Source: Xanthobacteraceae bacterium
GTDB taxonomy: Bacteria; Pseudomonadota; Alphaproteobacteria; Rhizobiales; Xanthobacteraceae
Assembly (NCBI GenBank): GCA_030037105.1
Contig: JASHRY010000186.1
Coordinates: forward strand, 1-10,005
DNA length: 10,005 nucleotides
Direction of reading: 5' to 3'
Numbering within the stretch: the stretch's first letter is position 1; each line of letters starts with the position of its first letter. The notes below the pieces were generated by a model. That model was not told the DNA's origin, did no database searches, and was given only the letters and a program-made list of their open reading frames with translations. Below are positions 1 to 7,286 of the stretch, piece by piece. The translations under genes and the position numbers were made by a program.

Positions 1-332
1 AAGAACACGCGGTTGAGGTCGGCCGGCGCCAGCGCGGCAAGCCGGCTCGCCAGCTCGAAGGATTTGGGATGGGCGAACTGGAAAGCCGGGGCGTAGTCGA
101 GCTCCGCCGCCTGGCGCTTTATGGCGGTGACGATCGGATCGCGGTTATGGCCGGCATTGCAGCACCACAGCCCGGCAATGCCGTCGAGCACGGCGCGGCC
201 GTCGGGCGTGACATAGTGCATGTCCTTGGCGTGGGCGACGAGCCGCGGCGCGCGCCTGAAGGCGCGGTTCGGCGTGAACGGCAGCCAGAACGCTTCCAGG
301 TCGTTGGGGATGGGAGCTGTCGCAGTCGGCAT
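1..332 (-). CDS. Omega-amino acid--pyruvate aminotransferase, N-terminal part (gene runs off the left edge)
   Basis: Partial gene; about 110 N-terminal residues are visible. The protein belongs to the class III PLP-dependent aminotransferases, which move an amino group from beta-alanine or another omega-amino acid to pyruvate in the cytoplasm. The translation starts [19 protein letters not shown] and contains the family blocks [30 protein letters not shown] and [18 protein letters not shown], which match the beta-alanine/omega-APT subgroup well. The start ATG (332-330) has a GGAG (344-341) eight bases upstream on the minus strand. The PLP lysine region is outside the window, so activity cannot be judged. 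The gene is divergent from hisS with about 190 bp between the starts. Substrate preference is inferred from family resemblance only. Confidence 0.88.
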   Translation of the reverse strand, partial: MPTATAPIPNDLEAFWLPFTPNRAFRRAPRLVAHAKDMHYVTPDGRAVLDGIAGLWCCNAGHNRDPIVTAIKRQAAELDYAPAFQFAHPKSFELASRLAALAPADLNRVF

Positions 333-522
333 CGGATTTTCTCCATCGTCGTGCCCGGCTTCAATGCCGGTTCGCCGCCTTCTCACCGCTGCAACATGGA
401 AGACGCCGACGGCGGCGACAAGCCCGGCCGAAACAGAGGAAAATCGCGATCGGCTTGCCGCTCCCCGGCGCGGCTGCTACCACCGCGCCGTCCTCTCAAA
501 CTCGCTGCGCCGAGGTCGGCAA
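333..522. other. Divergent intergenic region between the aminotransferase gene and hisS
   Basis: This 190-bp stretch must hold the promoters of both divergent genes. I see the two ribosome-binding sites at its ends (GGAG on the minus strand at 341-344, GAGG on the plus strand at 512-515). I see no convincing -35/-10 pair, strong palindrome or terminator. An open reading frame running in from 220 crosses the region in the hisS frame, but its sequence shows no HisRS homology and it overlaps the aminotransferase gene, so I treat it as non-coding. Confidence 0.5.
512..515 (+). promoter_or_regulatory. Shine-Dalgarno that fixes the hisS start
   Basis: GAGG lies seven bases before the ATG at 523. 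It supports this start over the in-frame upstream start at 220, which would add about 101 residues of low-similarity sequence to the enzyme. Confidence 0.7.
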
Positions 523-2076
523 ATGGCCGACAAGACCAAAGAAGCCAACAAGCTCAGGGCCCGGCTGCCGCGCGGGCTCGCCGACCGCGGGCCGGCGGAG
601 ATCGCGGCGACGCGGACCATGATCGAGAAAATCCGTGCGGTCTATGAGCGCTACGGCTTCGAGCCGGTGGAGACGCCGGCGATCGAATATACCGATGCGC
701 TCGGCAAGTTCTTGCCCGACGAGGAGCGGCCGAACGAGGGCGTGTTCTCGTTTCAGGATGACGACGAGCAATGGCTGTCGCTGCGCTATGATCTGACCGC
801 GCCGCTCGCGCGCTACGTGGCGGAGAATTTCGACGCGCTGCCCAAGCCCTATCGCAGCTACCGCTTCGGCTGGGTGTTCCGCAACGAGAAGCCGGGACCG
901 GGACGCTTCCGCCAGTTCATGCAGTTCGACGCCGACACGGTGGGCTCGTCCTCGCCCGCGGCCGACGCCGAGATGTGCATGATGGCCGCGGACACGATGG
1001 AGGCGCTCGACGTTCCGCGCGGAAGCTATGTGGTGAAGGTGGGCAGCCGGAAGCTGTTGGACGGACTTCTTGAATCGTTGCGCGTCGGCGGCGCGATCGA
1101 CGAGACCCACCGAATGACGACCCTGCGCGCCGTGGATAAACTTGATCGTCTCGGCCCGACGGCCGTCTTTCAACTTCTGACAACTGGAAGAAAAGACGAG
1201 AGCGGCGATTTTACGAAAGGCGCAGGTCTAAATTCAGCTCAAGCTGATAACGTCATGCGCTATCTCGGGTTCTCATCTGTTAAATCAACTTATCAAAAGG
1301 ATACGATAGATCGCCCCGAGTTTCAGACGGATGAAGCCATTGAGTGGCTGGTGAGCCGTGTCGAACTGGGGCCGACCGGCCGGGAAGGCGTCAACGAGCT
1401 AAAGGAAATCGCCACGCTGATCCAAGCATCCGGCTATTGCGATGGACGCGTACTGATCGACCCCTCTGTCGTGCGTGGCCTCGAATATTACACCGGCCCG
1501 GTGTTCGAGGTGGAATTGACGTTCCCGACCGACGGCAAGGACGGATCGCCGCGCTTCGGCTCGGTCGGCGGCGGCGGGCGCTATGACGGGCTGATCGCGC
1601 GCTTCCGCGGCGAGAGCGTGCCCGCGACCGGCTTCTCCATCGGCGTGTCGCGGCTCGCCGCCGCGCTCCAATATCTCGGCAAGATCGATGCGAGGCCCGG
1701 CCCCGGCCCGGTCGTCGTCACCGTGTTCGACCGGGACCGCCTCGCCGATTACCAGGCCATGGTCGGCAGATTGCGCGCGGCCAAAATCCGCGCCGAGCTT
1801 TATCTCGGCGGCGGCCGCATGGCGGCGCAGCTCAAATACGCCGACAAGCGCAACGCACCCTGCGTCGTCATCCAGGGCGGCGAGGAGAAAGCGCGCGGCG
1901 AAATACAAATCAAGGATTTGATCGAAGGCGCCAAGGCCGCCGCCGCCATCGCCTCGCACCGGGAATGGCGCGAGAGCCGACCGGCGCAGTTCGCCGTTGC
2001 CGAAGAAAAACTGGTCGAGGCGGTGCGCGAGGTGCTGGCGCGGCACGGATTGCAGCAAGATCAGCCTTCCTCATGA
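523..2076 (+). CDS. hisS: Histidyl-tRNA synthetase (class II), alphaproteobacterial type
   Basis: A 517-residue cytoplasmic enzyme that activates histidine with ATP and charges tRNA-His. Motif 2 is [16 protein letters not shown], with its Arg at residue 120. The histidine-A motif [16 protein letters not shown] carries the expected catalytic Arg at residue 318. It is followed by the GGGGRYDGL block and motif 3 ([13 protein letters not shown]). A C-terminal anticodon-binding domain starts near [11 protein letters not shown] and includes [16 protein letters not shown]. The length is greater than the roughly 420 residues of the E. coli enzyme, as in other alphaproteobacterial members. The start at 523 is chosen on the RBS and on where homology begins. 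The stop overlaps the next gene by ATGA. Bases about 1150-1440 (residues about 210-306) are clearly less GC-rich than the rest of the gene, although the reading frame is intact. A paralogous fold occurs again in HisZ at 7629. Confidence 0.96.
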   Translation: MADKTKEANKLRARLPRGLADRGPAEIAATRTMIEKIRAVYERYGFEPVETPAIEYTDALGKFLPDEERPNEGVFSFQDDDEQWLSLRYDLTAPLARYVAENFDALPKPYRSYRFGWVFRNEKPGPGRFRQFMQFDADTVGSSSPAADAEMCMMAADTMEALDVPRGSYVVKVGSRKLLDGLLESLRVGGAIDETHRMTTLRAVDKLDRLGPTAVFQLLTTGRKDESGDFTKGAGLNSAQADNVMRYLGFSSVKSTYQKDTIDRPEFQTDEAIEWLVSRVELGPTGREGVNELKEIATLIQASGYCDGRVLIDPSVVRGLEYYTGPVFEVELTFPTDGKDGSPRFGSVGGGGRYDGLIARFRGESVPATGFSIGVSRLAAALQYLGKIDARPGPGPVVVTVFDRDRLADYQAMVGRLRAAKIRAELYLGGGRMAAQLKYADKRNAPCVVIQGGEEKARGEIQIKDLIEGAKAAAAIASHREWRESRPAQFAVAEEKLVEAVREVLARHGLQQDQPSS

Positions 2077-3023
2077 CGGCTCGGCGCATCGCCGCATGGT
2101 CCCGCTGCGGGCTTTACGCCCGAATCCTGCTCGCGATGCTGGCGCTGACGGCAGCAAGCCCGGGCCATGCGCTGGAGCGCAAGGATCGCGAATTTCGAGA
2201 ATGTCCCGACTGCCCGGAGATGGTGGGCATTCCGGCAGGAAAATTTGTGATGGGCAGTCCGGCAAGCGAGCCGGGCCGCTTCGATTCCGAGGGTCCGCAA
2301 CACGTAGTCTCGATCAAGGCCTTCGCGTTGGGCAAATACGACATCACCAGCACGCAGTTTCTCGTCTTTCTCAAGCAGACGCGTTATCAGCCGATCGCCT
2401 GCAACGCGACCCTCGGCATGGGATGGCGTTCACGGACCGGGGGACCGCCCTATGCGCCGGAATATGAGGAACCGCCAAAATGGCCGGCGGTCTGCCTCGA
2501 TTGGCGCGACGCCGACGCCTATATCGCCTGGCTCAACGCCAAGGTGCGGCGCCTGCGCCCGGAACTGGCGCAAGACAAGGGCCCTTACCGCCTCCCCAGC
2601 GAGGCCGAGTGGGAATATGCGGCCCGCGCCGGCACCAAAACGGCACGCTGGTGGGGCGATGCAATCGGCGTCAACAAGGCGAACTGCAACGGATGCGGCA
2701 GCAAATGGGACAACAGATTGCTGGCCGACGTTGACAGCTTTGCACCCAACCCTTTCGGCCTCTACGGCATGCTGGGAAACGCCTGGCAATGGACCGCGGA
2801 TTGCTGGCACATCACCTATAAGGGCGCGCCAAATGACGGCAGTGCGTGGACCGAGAAGACCTGCGCCAGGCATGTGATCCGCGGCGGGTCTTGGAACAAT
2901 TTGCCGGTTTTCGTGCGCTCGGCGAGCCGCAGCGGCAGTGTCACCGACGGCGGAGAATACGACTATTCCAGCCTGACCGGTTTTCGAGTCGCCAGGGATC
3001 TACCGGAGGCGGTCGGGCAATAG
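2073..3023 (+). CDS. Exported SUMF1/formylglycine-generating-enzyme-like protein lacking the catalytic cysteines
   Basis: 316 residues. The N-terminus ([20 protein letters not shown]...ASPGHA, cleavage near residue 32) is a Sec signal peptide, so the protein should be periplasmic. The mature part is one FGE-sulfatase (SUMF1) domain: [90 protein letters not shown] and [10 protein letters not shown]. In true FGEs two copper-binding, catalytic cysteines follow GGSW at +2 and +7; here these positions are Asn and Val, so conversion of sulfatase cysteine to formylglycine is unlikely. The mature protein has eight cysteines, including CPDC and CNGC pairs, suited to disulfides. The ATG overlaps the hisS stop (ATGA), which implies translational coupling. 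Its stop TAG (3021-3023) directly abuts the stop of the convergent TonB-like gene. Its role is unknown; non-FGE members of this fold include PvdO and EgtB relatives. Confidence 0.85.
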   Translation: MTARRIAAWSRCGLYARILLAMLALTAASPGHALERKDREFRECPDCPEMVGIPAGKFVMGSPASEPGRFDSEGPQHVVSIKAFALGKYDITSTQFLVFLKQTRYQPIACNATLGMGWRSRTGGPPYAPEYEEPPKWPAVCLDWRDADAYIAWLNAKVRRLRPELAQDKGPYRLPSEAEWEYAARAGTKTARWWGDAIGVNKANCNGCGSKWDNRLLADVDSFAPNPFGLYGMLGNAWQWTADCWHITYKGAPNDGSAWTEKTCARHVIRGGSWNNLPVFVRSASRSGSVTDGGEYDYSSLTGFRVARDLPEAVGQ

Positions 3024-3782
3024 CTATCGCATCGCCTCTTTGGTGTTGAGGCTGAGGGTAAAATCCATCACGTCGCTGTAGGGCCCGGGAGGCAAAGCGA
3101 ACGGCGAGGACAGCAACACGGCGTTGCGCGCGCTCAATGCGATTGCACGATACGTCGTGTCGGAGTTGAAACGGGCGATGTCCGCGATTTCAGCCTTGGT
3201 GACGACCCCTGCTTTTGTCATCTCCACGCGGATCAGTACGGAATAATTGCTGTTGTCCAAAGTCGGCAGATCGAGACTCCAACGCCGCTCAACTTGCGAG
3301 CGGATGAAGTCCCTCACGGCATAGATCGCAAAGGAAGCGCTCGCGGCGTCGTTGCTCATGGCCGACCGGCGCGACAAGCCGATATCTTTTTCCGCCAGAT
3401 GGGTATCCACGCTTGGCTGCCGCAGCTTCGCAAGCGCATGCAATTTTATGTCGAGGTCGTCCGGATGCGCCTTGGCCGGCGAGACGCCGACCGGCTCCGC
3501 GGCCGGCGTTGAAGGTTGTCCCCCCTTTTGCCGAGGCTCGGATGCCGTGTCCGGCTGCGGGGGGCCGACGCTCCGATCGGCGAGCACCACGATATCCACG
3601 GGAAAGAAATAAGAGCCGCTTTGAGGTTCAACGGTCAAGAAGAACAGCAGCAGGACAAGTCCATGCAGGACGGCCGAGCACAGGAGCCAGACAGCAAAAT
3701 TCCGACGCGGCGTTGCGTCGCTGGCGGAGCCGACGACACCTGCAACACGCGTATCGTAGGGAACGTCGGAATGCGTAAGCAT
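3024..3782 (-). CDS. TonB/TolA-like energy transducer, single N-terminal membrane anchor
   Basis: 252 residues. After a short cytoplasmic N-terminus comes one membrane segment (about residues 28-50, NFAVWLLCSAVLHGLVLLLF). It contains the SxxxH pattern (SAVLH) that TonB and TolA use to couple to ExbB/ExbD or TolQ/TolR. A Pro-rich periplasmic linker follows (VGPPQPDTASEPRQKGGQPS...). The end is a TonB/TolA C-terminal-type domain: FIRSQVERRWSLDLP, then SVLIRVEMTKAGVVTKAEI and FALPPGPYSDVMDFTLSL. The start at 3782 is preferred over the in-frame start at 3932, because the longer form would translate the operator and promoter at 3805-3838. The Shine-Dalgarno before 3782 is weak. Next to a TonB-dependent receptor on the same strand, a role as the receptor's dedicated TonB is likely, but TolA-like function cannot be excluded. 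No exbB or exbD is present in the window. Confidence 0.8.
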   Translation of the reverse strand: MLTHSDVPYDTRVAGVVGSASDATPRRNFAVWLLCSAVLHGLVLLLFFLTVEPQSGSYFFPVDIVVLADRSVGPPQPDTASEPRQKGGQPSTPAAEPVGVSPAKAHPDDLDIKLHALAKLRQPSVDTHLAEKDIGLSRRSAMSNDAASASFAIYAVRDFIRSQVERRWSLDLPTLDNSNYSVLIRVEMTKAGVVTKAEIADIARFNSDTTYRAIALSARNAVLLSSPFALPPGPYSDVMDFTLSLNTKEAMR

Positions 3783-3804
3783 GGGATTGCCGACAGTGCC
3801 CGAG

Positions 3805-3824
3805 GCCAATGTTATAATATTACA
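3805..3824. promoter_or_regulatory. Diverged Zur-like operator before the TonB-like gene
   Basis: GCCAATGTTATAATATTACA matches 16 of 20 positions of the perfect palindrome at 7287-7306; the mismatches are at the first three bases and at position 14. It lies 22 bp before the TonB-like start and covers the predicted -10 element, so a bound repressor would block transcription. Assignment to Zur is inferred from similarity to the recalled alphaproteobacterial consensus GTAATGTAATAACATTAC. Confidence 0.68.
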
Positions 3825-3838
3825 TAGCCTAGCTACAA
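3811..3838 (-). promoter_or_regulatory. Predicted sigma70-type promoter of the TonB-like gene
   Basis: On the minus strand, TTGTAG (3838-3833) is followed after 16 bases by TATAAC (3816-3811). The predicted transcript starts near 3804, giving a leader of roughly 20 bases. The -10 lies inside the Zur-like operator. The same TTG-16-TATAAC arrangement occurs at 7320-7293. Confidence 0.55.
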
Positions 3839-3995
3839 TGGCTAACGTAACCTCCGCCTCGACCGCGCCTTGCGCAATGGCGATGGAGGCCGGTATCGCC
3901 ACGCACCAGGAATGGCGCTGACGTGCAAACATCGGCCGCTGACAAGCGCTACGATCGGGACGCGCGGCAGATCGAGGCCCGGCCGCAACACATCC

Positions 3996-4214
3996 CTATC
4001 GACAACTCGGAACGTAGCCGATGCAACCGCACTTTTGCTCGACAAAGCAGCAGCGCGACTGCGTCGCAGGACTGTCGGCACATCGGCATGCTTTCTTGCC
4101 GGTCGGGCAAGACGTGTCCGATTTCCGGTACTCATGATAGTTCGTCGCGACGGCATTTGTTTGGAGACCCGCGGCGAAGCAGAAAACAAGACATGCGAAT
4201 ATCAGTTTATTCAT
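3996..4214 (-). CDS. Small secreted cysteine-rich protein (unrecognised family)
   Basis: 72 residues. I do not recognise the family. The first 23 residues (MNKLIFACLVFCFAAGLQTNAVA) form a typical Sec signal peptide with an AVA cleavage site. The mature part of about 49 residues contains eight cysteines: CPTGKKACRC, then a CC pair, then CGC and a final Cys two residues from the end. This suits four disulfides or a thiolate metal site. GGGGAAAAGC directly before the ATG acts as a Shine-Dalgarno; an alternative ATG at 4229 would add five residues. It begins 48 bp after the stop of the TonB-dependent receptor on the same strand, so it is probably in that operon, with the TonB-like gene downstream behind its own operator. 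A metal-binding or receptor-accessory role is only an inference. Because the gene is short, its reality needs conservation evidence. Confidence 0.62.
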   Translation of the reverse strand: MNKLIFACLVFCFAAGLQTNAVATNYHEYRKSDTSCPTGKKACRCADSPATQSRCCFVEQKCGCIGYVPSCR

Positions 4215-4262
4215 GCTTTTCCCCGACATTCATCCGTCCCGTTGATCCAATGGCTTCGTCGG

Positions 4263-6719
4263 TCATAGCTTTTTCGACACGCCGACGAAGAAGCCGCGGC
4301 GCGGGCCGTACTGCGGCGCGAACACGCCGATGCCGGTGCCGTCGCGGATGAGGTAGACGGTGTCGAAAAGGTTCACGACGTCGAAGCGGATCGTGACCGG
4401 CTTCGGATCGTTGGGCAGCAGGAATTCGCGGGCGATGCCGATGTTGAACTGCGCGTAGGGCGGCACGGTGCTGATGTTGGCGTCGCCGTTGCGCAGGCCG
4501 CTGCCGAAGATCATGTCGGCGCTGAGCCGCGTCCCGCACCAGGAAAAGCCGTCCGCCGACAGGCTCAAGCCCTCTCCGGCGTATGCCGGCCGGCCGCAGA
4601 ACTCATAGGCGGCACCGGCCGAGGCGGTCACGAACTGATTGTGGTCCGTGTAGATCCAGTGCGTCTGGATGTACTGGAACTCGGTCAGGCCGCCGAGATC
4701 TGGAAGCGGCGTGGTGTTGTCGAACAGGTACTGGTTCGACACCACGTCGGTGGCTTTCTGCTGAGCGACGGCGAGGTTGCCGTAGGCCTGGAAATTGCCG
4801 CTGTGGAAATTCGCGCTGAACTCGATGCCTTCATTGATTCCCTTGGCGTAATTGAAAGCGCTCAGGACCAGCGCCTGGCCGAACTGCCCGTTGTCGAGGA
4901 GATCAGTCGCGATCTTGTAATAAGCGTCGACTCCGAGATCGGGAGTGGTGCAGTCCTTCGCCGCTGGCGCGCCGCACCCGAACGGGATTTTCTGATCGAC
5001 GCCGGCGTCGAAATAATGCGAGCGTTCCGGCAGCACCGGATCGTTGGCTTGGCCGGCGGGCGGCGCCCCGGTCGTGGCGTTGAACAAGGCGATGTTGACC
5101 GGCGCCGCCTCGACCAGCACCGGCGGCGTGAAATAGCGCGCGTAGCCGGCGTGGAAGGTCGTGTCGGCGAACGGCTTGTAGGTGAAGCTGAGGCGCGGGC
5201 TGAGCTGGTTGGCGTTGACGAATTCGTACATCTGATCGAAGCGCAGGCCGGCATTGATCGTGAGCTTGTCGGTCAGCTTCCACTCGTCCTGGATGTAGGC
5301 GCCCAGAAGCCAGCCGAGCTTCGCGGCGTTGTCGACGATCGTCTCCGGCGCACCGTTGTCGGAGCCGTCGCAGATCACGCAGGGCTCGACCAGCGACGAA
5401 TTGCCGACAAAGGCCTGCTCGGCGCTGACGGTGAAGCCGGTGCGCAGCGTATGCGCCGGGTTGATCTGATACGAGCCGTCGGCCTGGATGCCGTTGGTAT
5501 AGGACTCGCGACTGATGTCCGAGGCGACGCCGTTCAGCAGCAGGTCGCCGACCGGGTCCGGCGTGAAGTGCAGATAATTGTAGCGGGTGAAGTAGGACAA
5601 TTGCCCGTCGAAGCCGTTGACCGACTTCTGCAGCGCCAGGACGGCGTATTGGGTGTCCTCGATCTGGTTCTCGTTGAGCAGCGCGGAATTGAAAGAGCTT
5701 ATTCCGAACGCGCTGCCGACCGGAGGATTTCCCATCTGCCCGACCGGCTGGCCGGGAACGTTGGGAATCTGGAACGCGCTGACCGCGGTTCCGGCGATGA
5801 GGCTCAGCCGCGTCGTCGGGTCGATGAAGGCCGACATATAGGCAAAGCCTTTTTCCTGCTGGGAGAAGTCGTGGATGGCGTTGTACGCGGGGGTGGGATT
5901 CTCGATTCCCACGTCGGTCTGCAGGTAGCGGCCGGTGAAGAAATATTGGACGCCCGGAAAGCAGTCCCCGGTCGCGGACAACGGCGGCGCTTTTTCCGCG
6001 ACCGGCGCGTTCGGCGACGGACAGGTACTGCCGAAAGTGCCGCCGTATTCAATGGACGGCGTAATCGTTCCGTGGCTGCCGCCATAGAAGCCAATGCTGC
6101 CGCTGTTGTTGAAGACGTCGGTGCGGGTCGTGATGTCGACGAGGCCGACGGTGCGCAGCCCGAATTCGGCCGGCAGTGCGCCGGTGACCAGCGACATGGT
6201 GCCGATCAGCCCGGTTTCAAAAATGCTGCCGAAGCCGGTGACGCCGTCGGGGAGCATCACCCCGTTGATCCGATATTGCACGTTGGCGTGGTCGTTGCGG
6301 ACATGGAGGAGGCCGCTGGCGGCGGAATCCTGCGAGACGCCGGGCGCCTGCAGCAGCACCTTCTCGACCGGCGCGGCGTCGCCTTGCGGCAGCACGTCGA
6401 TGGTGTCGTGGCCGATCGTGTCGGAAGCCGTGCCGATGGTGGTGTAGAGGGCGCCGCGTGCCTGATCGAAGGCGGCGCTCTTGGCGATGGCGGCGCTCTT
6501 GGCGACGGCGGCGCTCGCCGCCGTGGGCGTCGTCGGCCTCAGCGTAGGCGTAACGCGGGCGTGGGCCCGGCGCGGCTTCGACTTTTGTCGTGGCGCGATG
6601 ACGACGACCTCGGGAAGCTGCGTTTGCGCCAGCGCCGCTCCGCCAGGAGCCATCAGCGCGAGCACGGCCAAGCCAGCCAGGACATGGCTGCGCGCCGCGC
6701 GGCGAGCACGAACGGGCAT
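4263..6719 (-). CDS. TonB-dependent outer-membrane receptor
   Basis: 818 residues. Signal peptide MPVRARRAARSHVLAGLAVL...AALA, cleaved near residue 31. A TonB-box-like stretch LPEVVVIA follows at residues 35-42, then a basic, Ala-rich linker with repeated AKSAA units (about 67-84). The plug domain comes next (about 95-205: VEKVLLQAPGVSQDSAASG, VQYRINGVMLPDG, LPAEFGLRTVGLVDITTRT). The rest is a beta-barrel ending PRRGFFVGVSKKL, with LTINAGLRFDQ, LSPRLSFTYKPF and IRFDVVNLFDTVY as barrel blocks. All eight cysteines form close pairs, probably in external loops: 233/253, 447/450, 582/590 and 708/728. I see no His-rich loop like that of ZnuD. The start has GAGG/GGAG upstream. It follows the DUF2946 gene by 134 bp and lies downstream of the Zur-like operator at 7287. 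It imports a substrate using proton-motive force through TonB. Zinc or a zinc chelate is inferred from regulation; the substrate is otherwise unknown. Confidence 0.93.
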   Translation of the reverse strand: MPVRARRAARSHVLAGLAVLALMAPGGAALAQTQLPEVVVIAPRQKSKPRRAHARVTPTLRPTTPTAASAAVAKSAAIAKSAAFDQARGALYTTIGTASDTIGHDTIDVLPQGDAAPVEKVLLQAPGVSQDSAASGLLHVRNDHANVQYRINGVMLPDGVTGFGSIFETGLIGTMSLVTGALPAEFGLRTVGLVDITTRTDVFNNSGSIGFYGGSHGTITPSIEYGGTFGSTCPSPNAPVAEKAPPLSATGDCFPGVQYFFTGRYLQTDVGIENPTPAYNAIHDFSQQEKGFAYMSAFIDPTTRLSLIAGTAVSAFQIPNVPGQPVGQMGNPPVGSAFGISSFNSALLNENQIEDTQYAVLALQKSVNGFDGQLSYFTRYNYLHFTPDPVGDLLLNGVASDISRESYTNGIQADGSYQINPAHTLRTGFTVSAEQAFVGNSSLVEPCVICDGSDNGAPETIVDNAAKLGWLLGAYIQDEWKLTDKLTINAGLRFDQMYEFVNANQLSPRLSFTYKPFADTTFHAGYARYFTPPVLVEAAPVNIALFNATTGAPPAGQANDPVLPERSHYFDAGVDQKIPFGCGAPAAKDCTTPDLGVDAYYKIATDLLDNGQFGQALVLSAFNYAKGINEGIEFSANFHSGNFQAYGNLAVAQQKATDVVSNQYLFDNTTPLPDLGGLTEFQYIQTHWIYTDHNQFVTASAGAAYEFCGRPAYAGEGLSLSADGFSWCGTRLSADMIFGSGLRNGDANISTVPPYAQFNIGIAREFLLPNDPKPVTIRFDVVNLFDTVYLIRDGTGIGVFAPQYGPRRGFFVGVSKKL
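6471..6516. repeat. 18-bp tandem repeat inside the receptor gene
   Basis: About 2.5 copies of an 18-base unit (GGCGGCGCTCTTGGCGAT, with one T/C difference) encode the Ala-Lys-Ser repeats AKSAA-V/I in the linker between TonB box and plug. The length is a multiple of three, so copy-number changes would keep the frame. Confidence 0.85.
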
Positions 6720-6853
6720 GACGCTCCGCCCTCATTTCTGCAAAGAGTGGAAAACAACCGCTGGAGATTTGTGCTGTCGCGACACATGACCGGGATGCCG
6801 CATTCAAGCGAAGCGAAAGCGCGGCAATGCCGTGGATCAGCAACGACCGCAGA

Positions 6854-7222
6854 TCAGGCGAGCGGCGGAGCGCGCGATTGGAACAGAGTGCGCCGCGGCG
6901 CGATGAAGCCGATCGCGCCTTGATCGAAATGCGCGATCGATCGAGCGACGAACGGCGGCGGGAGCTGCGGCGGCTGCGGCAAGAACGTCGTCGCGGCGAG
7001 ATAGATCGTGGCGCAGATCGCGCAATAACCGTCCGCGTCGGCGCCGGGATGCGGCACTGGAGCCGATTGCGAGACCTGCGCCGCCGCGCCAGCGAGAGCG
7101 GCGGGAGGGAGGCGATGAACGCCGTCGAGATGGACGTGCCCGAAGGTCAGGACCAGTTGCAGAGCGAGCGCGGCGAGCGCCAGGCAACCGCCAAACCGCC
7201 GGCGCCGATAAACCCAACCCAT
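6854..7222 (-). CDS. DUF2946 family protein with N-terminal membrane or signal segment
   Basis: 122 residues. A basic start (MGWVYRRRRFGG) leads into a hydrophobic stretch (about residues 10-28), a signal peptide or anchor. It is followed by a His cluster HVHLDGVH (29-36), a CAIC motif (Cys 67 and 70), and the C-terminal FQSRAPPLA that marks DUF2946 proteins. The histidines and the CxxC could bind a metal; the family's biochemical role is not established. It is the first gene behind the operator at 7287-7306 and is followed 134 bp later by the TonB-dependent receptor, so the two are probably co-transcribed. The start is uncertain. An ATG at 7255 would add 11 residues. Still earlier in-frame starts would translate the operator and are unlikely. 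Confidence 0.75.
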   Translation of the reverse strand: MGWVYRRRRFGGCLALAALALQLVLTFGHVHLDGVHRLPPAALAGAAAQVSQSAPVPHPGADADGYCAICATIYLAATTFLPQPPQLPPPFVARSIAHFDQGAIGFIAPRRTLFQSRAPPLA

Positions 7223-7286
7223 GGGGCCGCCCCCCGCTCCCTCGAACGCGGCCATCGGCCTGAGGCCAAGCCGACGACGACTTGGA

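Noticed and set aside
220..522. In-frame N-terminal extension of hisS
   Set aside because: It overlaps the divergent aminotransferase gene, has no HisRS similarity, and a good ribosome-binding site precedes the ATG at 523.
3842..4189. A 115-codon minus-strand frame and several overlapping plus-strand frames
   Set aside because: They overlap the cysteine-rich gene in other frames, lack ordered domains and have Arg/Ser-rich shadow composition; only the 3996-4214 frame has a signal peptide and a fitting ribosome-binding site.
3996..4214. Methanobactin-like or other modified metallophore precursor
   Set aside because: Methanobactin precursors have no Sec signal peptide and carry few core cysteines, and no modification enzymes (MbnB/MbnC-like) are nearby; a disulfide-bonded secreted protein fits better.
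4641..6923. A 760-codon open frame on the plus strand
   Set aside because: It lies antisense to the TonB-dependent receptor, has a repetitive Arg/Gly/Val/Ala composition typical of GC-rich shadow frames, and shows no domain; the minus-strand product has clear receptor features.
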